64,000 bases of DNA from Oscillospiraceae bacterium (GTDB taxonomy: Bacteria; Bacillota; Clostridia; Oscillospirales; Ruminococcaceae): positions 24,624 through 88,623 of the forward strand of contig JAAVIC010000009.1 in the NCBI GenBank assembly GCA_014799385.1, read 5' to 3'. A program made the position numbers and the translations under genes. The notes beneath the pieces are model-generated. The model ran no database searches and was not told the origin of the DNA. It saw only the letters and a list, made by a program, of their open reading frames with translations. The stretch's first letter is position 1; every line of letters begins with the position of its first letter. Below are positions 1 through 6,053 of this stretch, piece by piece.

Positions 1-810
1 CAGCGAAAGGAACACTATTGTGCCGATTACGTTGAAGTACAGATGTACGATAGCCACGCGTTTCGCGGACTTGTTCGCGCCGATTGAAGAAATCAGCGCG
101 GTAACGCACGAACCGATGTTCTGCCCGAGGATTATCGGCAGCGCAATGGAATATGTTATCGTGCCCGTTTGATTGGAGAGCGTCTGCAAGATACCGATCG
201 AAACCGATGAGCTTTGCAGAACCGCCGTCAGCAGTGCGCCGACAAGCACTCCAAGGAACGGATTGGAAAACATTACCATAACGTTCGCGAAGGTTTCATT
301 GTCTTTTAAGCCCTCTGCCGCGCCGGACATTGCGCTCATTCCGAACATCAGCAGCGAAAATCCGAGCATAAGCGTTCCGACGGTTTTCTTTTTGTCGGAC
401 TTGGTGAACATTATCAGCACCGTACCGATAATCGCGATAACCGGAGTGAAGTTTGTCGGGTTGAAAATCGCAGCTATCCCCGAGCCTTCTATGGCGGACA
501 AGCTGAGAATCCAACCTGTGGCGGTCGTTCCGACATTTGCGCCCATAATCACGCCTATCGCCTGTGACAGCTTCATAAGCCCGGAGTTTACAAATCCTAC
601 CATCATTACGGTGGTTGCCGCCGAGGACTGAATCAATGCCGTAACACCCGCGCCAAGCGCGACACCCTTTAAGGGGTTTGAAGTCATTTTCTCAAGCCAA
701 TGCTCAAGCCGCCCGCCCGCGAGCTTTTCAAGCGATGCCGACAGCGTGTGCATTCCGAACATAAACACGGCAAGTCCGCCGAGCATTGCAAGCACATCTT
801 GTATTGTCAT
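1..810 (-). CDS. Na+/phosphate cotransporter family protein (3'-truncated by window)
   Basis: Reading leftward from the ATG ending at 810, the frame starts MTIQDVLAMLGGLAVFMFGMHTLS and stays open to the window edge, so only about 270 N-terminal residues are visible. It has the duplicated Na/Pi cotransporter signature: QSSAATT near residue 60 and QSSSVSIGIL near residue 200, each followed by a glycine/asparagine motif (GANVGTT, GQNIGS). Hydrophobic membrane segments surround both. Known family members import phosphate with sodium; bacterial forms often carry a C-terminal PhoU-like domain, which would lie outside the window. The ORF track misses it because no stop codon is present. The upstream Shine-Dalgarno (GAGTTAG) is weak. 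Confidence 0.9.
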   Translation of the reverse strand, partial: MTIQDVLAMLGGLAVFMFGMHTLSASLEKLAGGRLEHWLEKMTSNPLKGVALGAGVTALIQSSAATTVMMVGFVNSGLMKLSQAIGVIMGANVGTTATGWILSLSAIEGSGIAAIFNPTNFTPVIAIIGTVLIMFTKSDKKKTVGTLMLGFSLLMFGMSAMSGAAEGLKDNETFANVMVMFSNPFLGVLVGALLTAVLQSSSVSIGILQTLSNQTGTITYSIALPIILGQNIGSCVTALISSIGANKSAKRVAIVHLYFNVIGTIVFLSL

Positions 811-865
811 AATCTAACTCCCATTGCGGCAACACCGCACAATTACCGGCTATCACCTTTGCCGC

Positions 866-933
866 CTGTTTGCCTTTAGTGCGCGGCATCCGTGCCGCGC
901 TTTGGGCAAACAGCGCAAACATCCTGTTTGCGC
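866..933 (+). repeat. Short two-hairpin element S1
   Basis: About 68 nt with a stem (TGTTTGCC / GGCAAACA) enclosing GCGCGGCATCCGTGCCGCGC, followed by a second hairpin GCGCAAACATCCTGTTTGCGC. Copies S2-S5 (4264, 8534, 43172, 60510) keep the GGCATCCGTGCC-like core while outer stems change in a base-paired manner. It lies upstream of the cotransporter gene. Confidence 0.75.
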
Positions 934-1241
934 CCGCTTACTTGCAAGTTTTAAGTTGAACGCGAAGCGTTCATTCGGTCATTTTTGCCAAAAACTCCAG
1001 GTTTGACGCGCAGCGTCAATTCGGAAATACGACAGTATTCCTGCGTCGTTTTTGGCAATCCTGGGGGCAGCTTCTGCCTGACGAAAAACTTGCTTAACGT
1101 AATCGGACGACAATCTTTGTGTGGTGTTGCCTTTTCGCAATCTTTCTTTATTGCCGTTTTCGTCAAAATATCCCGTACATATCTATTATACAGGATTTTT
1201 TTGAAAATGTATAGGGGGTTTTTGAAATTTTTTGGTTTTTT
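934..1241. other. Intergenic stretch with no recognised feature
   Basis: No ORF here has a ribosome binding site or family resemblance. The predicted ORFs 951..1166 and 985..1302 are compositional accidents. A poly-T rich tail (about 1195-1245) sits just after the end of the leftward HTH gene and could take part in termination, but I see no strong stem. Confidence 0.4.
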
Positions 1242-1499
1242 TCACATTTCGCTTTTTGAGGGCGGATACGGGTCGGGAACATCGGTAAGTCCCAGCAGAT
1301 AATCCGCGCTCACTTGGTAAAACTTGGCAAGCGTGATAATATGACGCGTTGGAATTTCTTGATTGTATCTGGGGTCCTCGTTTTCATATTTCCACACTTG
1401 TTGAGGGGTAGTTTTCAGCACCTCGGCAATCTGTTTTTGTGAATAACCGTGCTGCATACGTACATATCTTAATATCATTGGGACTGTGTTTATTATCAT
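1242..1499 (-). CDS. XRE/Cro-type helix-turn-helix transcriptional regulator
   Basis: 85 residues starting MIINTVPMILRYVRMQHGYSQKQIAEVLKTTPQQVWKYE. The HTH_3 fold is clear: YSQKQIAEVL as the first helix, TTPQQVWKYEN as the recognition helix, then HIITLAKFYQVSADYLLGLTD, the usual ending of Cro/CI-like repressors. I chose the ATG at 1499 over the longer track ORF (1520) because AAGGAGAT sits seven bases upstream. The gene is divergent from the small gene at 1651 and their promoters overlap, so it probably represses both itself and that neighbour. Its DNA target is an inference; repeated ATCTTATARAAT boxes in the shared promoter region are candidates. Confidence 0.88.
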   Translation of the reverse strand: MIINTVPMILRYVRMQHGYSQKQIAEVLKTTPQQVWKYENEDPRYNQEIPTRHIITLAKFYQVSADYLLGLTDVPDPYPPSKSEM

Positions 1500-1537
1500 T
1501 TTCAATCTCCTTAAACGCAAATTAATCTTATAGAATA

Positions 1538-1566
1538 ATTATAAATCTTATAAAATTAGTTGACAA
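1538..1566 (-). promoter_or_regulatory. Sigma-A promoter of the HTH gene (divergent pair)
   Basis: On the minus strand: TTGTCA, a 17-bp spacer, then TATAAT. The -35 box shares five bases with the -35 box of the rightward promoter at 1560-1588. Two direct repeats of ATCTTATARAAT (about 1525 and 1546) flank this promoter's -10 and are plausible operators for the HTH protein. Confidence 0.8.
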
Positions 1567-1588
1567 CACTCTTAAAAGATGGTACAAT
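1560..1588 (+). promoter_or_regulatory. Sigma-A promoter of the small gene at 1651
   Basis: TTGACA, 17-bp spacer, TACAAT. It is back-to-back with the HTH-gene promoter, the -35 boxes overlapping in TTGACAA, so polymerase cannot easily occupy both at once. Confidence 0.82.
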
Positions 1589-1650
1589 ATATTTATAACC
1601 CTATAAAGTTGTATAACAACTAAAAGGATTTGACAAGGGAGATACAATTT

Positions 1651-1971
1651 ATGGAAAAACAGAACACCAAAAGACGTTTGAAAAAGGCGGTTAAACGGTT
1701 CAGCGACTTGACAGCGCGGGAAATCTGCGACAAAATCGCGGAATTTGTCACTGCTAATGACAACGATTCTTTTATTGAAGCCAAGCTGGCGCTTTCCGAC
1801 CGAATAGATTCCATGAGCGATGAGGAAATTTCCGATGTGGAAGATTATTCCATAGAGAAGAGGAAAAACGGGTTTCGGGAATATAACTATGCAGTTCAGA
1901 TAATGGTGGTTAAATATCTGAACCGCGTTATTGATGAGTATAATGAAACGCACACAAAGTTTGGTTCGTAA
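1651..1971 (+). CDS. Small hypothetical protein, divergent from HTH regulator
   Basis: 106 residues, starting MEKQNTKRRLKKAVKRFSD. The track start (a TTG at 1630) overlaps the AAGGGAGA ribosome binding site, so the ATG at 1651 is preferred. The N-terminus is very basic; the rest is acidic-helical (SDRIDSMSDEEISDVEDYSIEK) with a final hydrophobic helix AVQIMVVKYLNRVIDEYNE. There is no signal peptide or membrane segment, and I do not recognise a family. Its strong promoter is intertwined with that of the HTH repressor, so it is probably the main target of that regulator. Such pairs occur in phage-like lysogeny switches and some toxin-antitoxin loci, but nothing in the sequence assigns it to either. 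Confidence 0.7.
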   Translation: MEKQNTKRRLKKAVKRFSDLTAREICDKIAEFVTANDNDSFIEAKLALSDRIDSMSDEEISDVEDYSIEKRKNGFREYNYAVQIMVVKYLNRVIDEYNETHTKFGS

Positions 1972-2059
1972 TAATGTGTTTTTAGTAAAAAAAGGCACGA
2001 TTGTATTGTTGGTTTTGCACAAAAATTCGGAAATCATACGAAAAATTTTATATAAAGTG

Positions 2060-2088
2060 TAGACAAAGCCGAATTTTTGTGATATAAT
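2060..2088 (+). promoter_or_regulatory. Sigma-A promoter for cytidylate-kinase-like gene
   Basis: TAGACA, 17-bp spacer, TATAAT. It precedes a roughly 270-nt leader that contains long element L1 before the start codon at 2363. Confidence 0.78.
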
Positions 2089-2233
2089 AAACTTAAGATA
2101 AAAGGCAGCATTTTGGGTTGCAAGTAAATCACGCATAATTCCCCGTCAAGATTTCGGGGTGAATCCGCTACGCTAGCAAATCCAAAACGCACGTGATGTG
2201 TTATAAGCTCCAAAGCAACATATAGGGGAGCAG

Positions 2234-2342
2234 AAAAATCCAAAAAGTCTCAAAATTCGCGCAGCGAATTTTGAGCGGTTCCGGAATGCTGGCAGAGTGA
2301 GCGTAGCGAACGGAGCCTAAGCATTTCGGAATTTTGGATTTT
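2234..2342 (+). repeat. Long leader element L1 (AAATCCAAAA type)
   Basis: Outer inverted repeat AAAATCCAAAA ... TTTTGGATTTT. Inside are hairpin AAAATTCGCGCAGCGAATTTT and an arm pairing CCGGAATGCT with AGCATTTCGG. It ends immediately before the Shine-Dalgarno of the gene at 2363. Copies L12 and L14 (and L3, interrupted) have the same frame with different inner stems. Confidence 0.75.
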
Positions 2343-2362
2343 AATTCAAGAGAGGTGAGATT

Positions 2363-2959
2363 ATGGGAAATAAGATTATTACCATTACAAGGCAGTATGG
2401 CAGCGGCGGACGCGAAATCGGTCAGAAACTCGCGGAAAATTTGGGTGTGGACTTCTATGACAACAAGCTGCTTGAAATTGCATCGGGCGACAGCGGAATC
2501 CACAAATCGCATTTTGAGGAGAACGACGAAAAACGCTCCAACAGCTTTCTGTATCTGCTCTCCACCACTTACGGGCAGGGCGGAGTTCCGTTTGATGACA
2601 CGTTGTTCTTCGCGCAGCTTGGAGCGATTCAGAAAATCGCCTCGCAGCAGTCCTGCGTGATTATCGGACGCTGCGCCGATTACGCATTGAGGGACTTTGA
2701 AGGAGTTGTGAATATCTTTATAACCGCGCCGTTTGAAGTCCGCGTAAAGCGCGCTATTGAATGCTATGGAATTACAAAAAAGCACTCCGAGGAATACGTA
2801 AGGCGCATTGACAAGCAGCGCACTTCCTATTATAATTACTACACCGACAAGCGGTGGGGTATGCCGCAGAATTACCACCTCTGCCTTGACAGCTCCGCGC
2901 TTGGGATTGATGGTTCGGTGGTGCTGCTTAAGCAGTTTCTCGATGATTTCTACAAGTGA
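2363..2959 (+). CDS. Cytidylate kinase-like family protein
   Basis: 198 residues. The N-terminus, IITITRQYGSGGREIGQKLAENLGVDFYDNKLLEIA, is the cytidylate-kinase-like (PF13189 type) version of a P-loop NMP kinase: GSGGREIG replaces GxxGxGKS. Central segments FAQLGAIQKIASQQSCVIIGRCADYAL and VNIFITAPFEVRVKRAIE match the family, and a basic lid follows (RRIDKQRTSYYNYYTDKRWG). Genuine Cmk is encoded at 56289, so this is a paralogue of unknown substrate. The start is supported by GAGAGGTGAG. It is transcribed alone from the 2060 promoter through a leader with element L1 and ends at a strong two-way terminator. Confidence 0.88.
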   Translation: MGNKIITITRQYGSGGREIGQKLAENLGVDFYDNKLLEIASGDSGIHKSHFEENDEKRSNSFLYLLSTTYGQGGVPFDDTLFFAQLGAIQKIASQQSCVIIGRCADYALRDFEGVVNIFITAPFEVRVKRAIECYGITKKHSEEYVRRIDKQRTSYYNYYTDKRWGMPQNYHLCLDSSALGIDGSVVLLKQFLDDFYK

Positions 2960-2960
2960 A

Positions 2961-2990
2961 CAAACCCCGCCGAAAGGCGGGGTTTGTTTA
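2961..2990. terminator. Bidirectional terminator
   Basis: AAACCCCGCC-GAAA-GGCGGGGTTT with a U/A tract on both sides. It sits between the convergent kinase-like and RelA/SpoT-domain genes and overlaps the stop region of the latter. Confidence 0.9.
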
Positions 2991-3689
2991 TTCCATTTCC
3001 TGGAGGGTTTTGTAAATATGCTGCATTTCCAAATCGGTTGCGGCAATAGTTTCGGCGCACTCCTTCAACCGGTCCGCAAGCTCTGCGGAAACCTCGTTGT
3101 CCGTCTTATATTTCAGCTCGTGTTCAAGGCTCGCCCAGAAATCCATAGCGATTGTGCGGATCTGCACCTCCACGTGAACAAGCTCCTTCTTGTCCGACAG
3201 ATACACAGGCGTTTCGATAACCAAATGCAAGCTGCGGTAGCCGTTGGGCTTCGGGGAGCTTATGTAATCCTTGCGTTTGAGCAGCGTTACATCGTCCTGA
3301 GCTGTCAGCAAGTCCGCGACCGTGTAAATATCGTCAATGTAGTTGCAGATAACGCGCACACCCGCAAAATCGTTGATGTTAGCGCGGATCGACTCCACGT
3401 TGAACGGAATCCCCTTGCGCTGAATCTTTTCGAGAATACTTTCGGGAGATTTCAGACGATCCTCAATGTGATGAATCGGATTATACGCGTATTTGGTGCG
3501 AAACTCACTGTCAAGAATTTCCAGTTTTGTCTTGACCTCGCGGATCGCCGACTCGTACAGGTGTTCCAACTCAAGGAACTTCATCATCTGCTCCATAAGA
3601 AGTTCGGTGGATTCTGCGGGGAGCAGACGCTCTGCGGGCGTAAGCTGCTGCCGTGATTCAATTGTCTTTTTTATATCGTTTATGTTCAT
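2988..3689 (-). CDS. Small alarmone synthetase, GTP pyrophosphokinase (RelA/SpoT domain)
   Basis: 233 residues; a single synthetase domain without the hydrolase or TGS/ACT regions of long Rel. Visible motifs include RLKSPESILEKIQRKG (ATP site), DFAGVRVICNY, KDYISSPKPNGYRSLHLVIETP (the GTP-binding G-loop, including the stacking Tyr) and VEVQIRTIAMDFWASLEHELKYK. Length and motifs fit the RelQ/YjbM class, which makes (p)ppGpp from ATP and GTP or GDP, often as a tetramer under cell-wall or stationary-phase stress. The C-terminal helix (LAEMQHIYKTLQE-like) agrees with that class. It is convergent with the kinase-like gene. Confidence 0.93.
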   Translation of the reverse strand: MNINDIKKTIESRQQLTPAERLLPAESTELLMEQMMKFLELEHLYESAIREVKTKLEILDSEFRTKYAYNPIHHIEDRLKSPESILEKIQRKGIPFNVESIRANINDFAGVRVICNYIDDIYTVADLLTAQDDVTLLKRKDYISSPKPNGYRSLHLVIETPVYLSDKKELVHVEVQIRTIAMDFWASLEHELKYKTDNEVSAELADRLKECAETIAATDLEMQHIYKTLQEME

Positions 3690-3726
3690 ATTCGATTCTG
3701 CCTCAGCTCATAAAAACGTTATTTAT

Positions 3727-3759
3727 GCGGTTCTCCCCGCCTGAGGCGGGGAGAACCGC
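3727..3759. terminator. Perfect hairpin between FliM-peptide gene and alarmone synthetase gene
   Basis: GCGGTTCTCCCCGCC-TGA-GGCGGGGAGAACCGC, 15 bp with a 3-nt loop. It follows the leftward gene ending at 3845, so it may terminate it, though the U tract is poor. A near-identical stem (GGTTCTCCCCGC) recurs at 5925-5957 and a related one at 43841, so it may be a repeat rather than a dedicated terminator. Confidence 0.55.
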
Positions 3760-3844
3760 GGGTTGATACTCAATCTGCCTTTCGCCCATATTATACGAGC
3801 TGAAATAAAATTCTGCGTTATAACAAGGTGAAATTTTGATGAAA

Positions 3845-5530
3845 TTATGTAGCGTCGTTTGCCATTCCGCTCAGCAGAGCCTCAATATCGGCTTGGCTCA
3901 TTTTGCCGCCGCTCGGAGCGGGTTCGGGCTTGGTTTCCTCAATGGGTTCAGGCTCGGGAGTGGGTTCGGGTTCGGAAATTCCCGCCAACATCTTCTCGAT
4001 GTCCTCTTGGCTCATCTTGCCACCACTCGGAGCGGGTTCGGGAGCGGTTTCCTCAACGGGTTCGCTCTCGGGAGTGGGTTCGGGTTCGGAAACGCCCGCC
4101 AACATCTTTTCGATGTCCTCTTGGCTCATTTTTCCGCCGCTCGAAACAGGCTCGGGAGCAGATTCGGGAACGGTTTCCTCAATGGGTTCAGGCTCGGGAG
4201 TGGGTTCGGGTTCGGAAATTCCCGCCAACATCTTTTCAATATCATCTTGGCTCATTTTGCCGCCTGTTGCCCTTTGTTGGGCGGCATCCGTGCCGCCCTC
4301 TGGGGCAACTGCGGCAAGATCCGTCTTGCCGCCGCTCGGAGCAGGTTCGGGCTTGGTTTCCTCAACGGGTTCAGGCTCGGGAGTGGGTTCGGGTTCGGAA
4401 ACGCCCGCCAACATTCTTTCGATGTCCTCTTGGCTCATTTTTCCACCGCTCGGAGCGGGTTCGGGAGTGGTCTCCTCAACGGGTTCAGGCTCGGGAGTGG
4501 GTTCGGGTTCGGAAATTCCCGCCAACATCTTCTCGATATCCTCTTGGCTCATTTTTCCACCGCTCGGAGCGGGCTCGGGAGCGGTTTCCTCAACGGGTTC
4601 AGGCTCGGGAGTGGGTTCAGGTTCGGAAACGCCCGCCAACATCTTTTCGATGTCCTCCTGGCTCATTTTGCCACCGCTCGAAACAGGCTCGGGAGCGGTT
4701 TCCTCAACGGGTTCAGGCTCGGGAGTGGGTTCGGGTTCGGAAACGCCCGCCAACATTCTTTCGATGTCCTCTTGGCTCATTTTTCCACCGCTTGAAACAG
4801 GCTCGGGAGCGGGTTTGTAATGTTCTTCGGGCATACTCGCAACGGAATCCAACACGGAATCCGTCAGACCCGACTTCAACAGCAGAGCCTCGATTTCATC
4901 TGCGGACATAGTATTCGCCGGCTCTTCTTTCTTCTTGGGAGCGGGCTTTTCAACTTGCTTGACCTGCTCTTGCGTGTTCTCCTCAGCGAACTTCGCCGCT
5001 ATATCGACCTTATGCTGACTCAAAATCTCGCTGACGCTGGCATCGGATTTCGAAACGGAGCTTTCCGTTTTCGTGGTGGGTTCGGCATAAGAAGCAGACC
5101 CAGCGGCATTCGCCATAAGCTCTGTCCACTGCGATTTTGCGCGCTCATAGTCACTTTCATCGCCGCTGAAGCGGATCCAATAATCGTCATAAGGCGTTAC
5201 GCCGCGCGTTTTCCGTATTATTTCATATACATTATACCGCTCCATTCCCAACAGCCGAAGCTCAGAGAACGTAAACGGCGTTTTGTCCTGAAACACCCGC
5301 GTTGAAAAGAAATAATACACATCGGATATATCCAGTCTGCGGTAAACGGGGGTAAGCATATCTTCCTTGTGTTTGGTGAGTATCCGTACAGATACGTTTT
5401 CATCTTCCGCTATCTCGTATTCTGCTACCGGGTTGTCCTCTTTCATAAGCACACATCTCAACGGCAGCGGTATCTCAAACGACCGATTGTCTACCAACCT
5501 GTATCCGTATCCTTTGATAACACTTCCCAT
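3845..5530 (-). CDS. Protein with about nine tandem FliM/FliY-N-like peptides
   Basis: 561 residues. The first 150 or so (GYGYRLVDNRSFEIPLPLRCVLMKEDNP ... YDDYWIRFSGDE) form a globular region I cannot assign. A linker rich in S/T/K follows, then a 38-residue unit MSQEDIEKMLAGVSEPEPTP/EPEPVEETAPEPAPSGGK repeated seven times, with a degenerate first copy (MSADEIEALLLK) and a partial last copy (MSQADIEALLSG). The SQxxIExLL core closely resembles the N-terminal CheY-P-binding peptide of FliM and FliY (LSQDEIDALL). The spacer is an extended Glu-Pro linker. One unit carries a 23-residue in-frame insertion produced by repeat element S2. No flagellar or chemotaxis gene is nearby, so a scaffold of short binding peptides is an inference. 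The start ATG at 5530 has AAGGAG eight bases upstream. Confidence 0.8.
   Translation of the reverse strand: MGSVIKGYGYRLVDNRSFEIPLPLRCVLMKEDNPVAEYEIAEDENVSVRILTKHKEDMLTPVYRRLDISDVYYFFSTRVFQDKTPFTFSELRLLGMERYNVYEIIRKTRGVTPYDDYWIRFSGDESDYERAKSQWTELMANAAGSASYAEPTTKTESSVSKSDASVSEILSQHKVDIAAKFAEENTQEQVKQVEKPAPKKKEEPANTMSADEIEALLLKSGLTDSVLDSVASMPEEHYKPAPEPVSSGGKMSQEDIERMLAGVSEPEPTPEPEPVEETAPEPVSSGGKMSQEDIEKMLAGVSEPEPTPEPEPVEETAPEPAPSGGKMSQEDIEKMLAGISEPEPTPEPEPVEETTPEPAPSGGKMSQEDIERMLAGVSEPEPTPEPEPVEETKPEPAPSGGKTDLAAVAPEGGTDAAQQRATGGKMSQDDIEKMLAGISEPEPTPEPEPIEETVPESAPEPVSSGGKMSQEDIEKMLAGVSEPEPTPESEPVEETAPEPAPSGGKMSQEDIEKMLAGISEPEPTPEPEPIEETKPEPAPSGGKMSQADIEALLSGMANDAT
3880..4811 (-). repeat. 114-bp in-frame coding tandem repeat
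   Basis: Seven full 114-bp units plus partial end units encoding 38-residue peptides. Units are nearly identical in DNA, differing by a few synonymous or conservative changes (GVS/GIS, VEET/IEET, PAPS/PVSS), which suggests recent expansion or gene conversion. Copy number is likely to vary between strains. Confidence 0.9.
4264..4332 (-). mobile_element. Short two-hairpin element S2 inserted in a coding repeat
   Basis: Exactly 69 bp interrupts one 114-bp unit, adding 23 residues (TDLAAVAPEGG ... RATGGK) without breaking the frame. The flanking TTGCCGCC is present on both sides, consistent with a short target duplication or with the element ending in that sequence. It aligns base for base with S1: CTGTTGCCCTTTG, GGGCGGCATCCGTGCCGCCC, GGGGCAAC, then hairpin GCGGCAAGATCCGTCTTGCCGC. 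Confidence 0.8.
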
Positions 5531-5554
5531 TATCATCGCTCCTTAATTATAGTA

Positions 5555-5654
5555 GCAAATTCAAAAACGCACAAACGAAGCGGCTGCGCTGTTTTGTTTG
5601 TGCTCACTAAGCGACCAATCACAAGCCGCACGCGCGGCTTGCGTTTGAATTTGC
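5555..5654 (-). repeat. Long leader element L2
   Basis: Outer arms GCAAATTCAAAAACGC and GCGTTTGAATTTGC enclose one arm ACAAACGAAGC...GTTTGT and another AAGCCGCACGCGCGGCTT. It lies between the promoter at 5707-5735 and the start codon at 5530, in the 5' UTR of the FliM-peptide gene. Confidence 0.78.
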
Positions 5655-5706
5655 GCATATGTTTATTCAAACTCACACAAAGTCATTTTAATTCGTATAC
5701 ATTCTA

Positions 5707-5735
5707 ATTATATCACATTATTGCGGTTTATTCAA
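5707..5735 (-). promoter_or_regulatory. Sigma-A promoter of the FliM-peptide gene
   Basis: Minus strand TTGAAT, 17-bp spacer, TATAAT, directly upstream of element L2. Confidence 0.72.
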
Positions 5736-5860
5736 GTAGAAATATACGAAAGTTGAAAAAAAATTTCTAAGTTATTTGTAACTTTCACAAAAAATCGTTT
5801 AAGAATTTGTGAAAAGTTCATAAAAATGTCTAAATGTTTGTTTATAATCTGTCAAAAGTG

Positions 5861-5889
5861 TTTACATTTTAATTTGATTGTGCTATAAT
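5861..5889 (+). promoter_or_regulatory. Sigma-A promoter of the diguanylate cyclase gene
   Basis: TTTACA, 17-bp spacer, TATAAT. The transcript would carry a leader of about 155 nt with two hairpins. Confidence 0.8.
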
Positions 5890-5924
5890 AATAGTATAGG
5901 AGTGTTCAGACTGTACATAAACTT

Positions 5925-6014
5925 TCGGTTCTCCCCGCTGTGAGCGGGGAGAACCGAATAAATGCAAGAGTTTGTTTCCGATGGAAGCAAACTCTTATAC
6001 AGACTGTTTTTTGC
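5925..6014 (+). promoter_or_regulatory. Two-hairpin 5' leader, possible attenuator
   Basis: Hairpin 1 (5925-5957) is TCGGTTCTCCCCGC-TGTGA-GCGGGGAGAACCGA. Hairpin 2 (5966-5996) is AAGAGTTTGTTTCC-GAT-GGAAGCAAACTCTT, followed at 6005 by TGTTTTTTG. Hairpin 2 plus the T run resembles an intrinsic terminator about 50 nt before the start codon. No known riboswitch consensus is visible. Confidence 0.5.
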
Positions 6015-6053
6015 TCTGTTTTCGGAAATATAATTAGAAACGGGGAGAATCCA

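Noticed and set aside
2201-3046. 281-residue minus ORF opposite the cytidylate-kinase-like gene
   Set aside because: Shadow of a gene with clear family motifs; it also runs through a terminator and leader repeat.
3880-4811. Regularly spaced direct repeats resembling a CRISPR array
   Set aside because: The 114-bp unit is coding and continuous, with no unique spacers and no cas genes.
3859-4911. Long + strand ORFs (3836..4795, 3859..4911, 3903..4820) across the tandem repeat
   Set aside because: They are antisense shadows of the 114-bp repeat gene; the minus frame has a promoter, ribosome site and a folded N-terminal domain.
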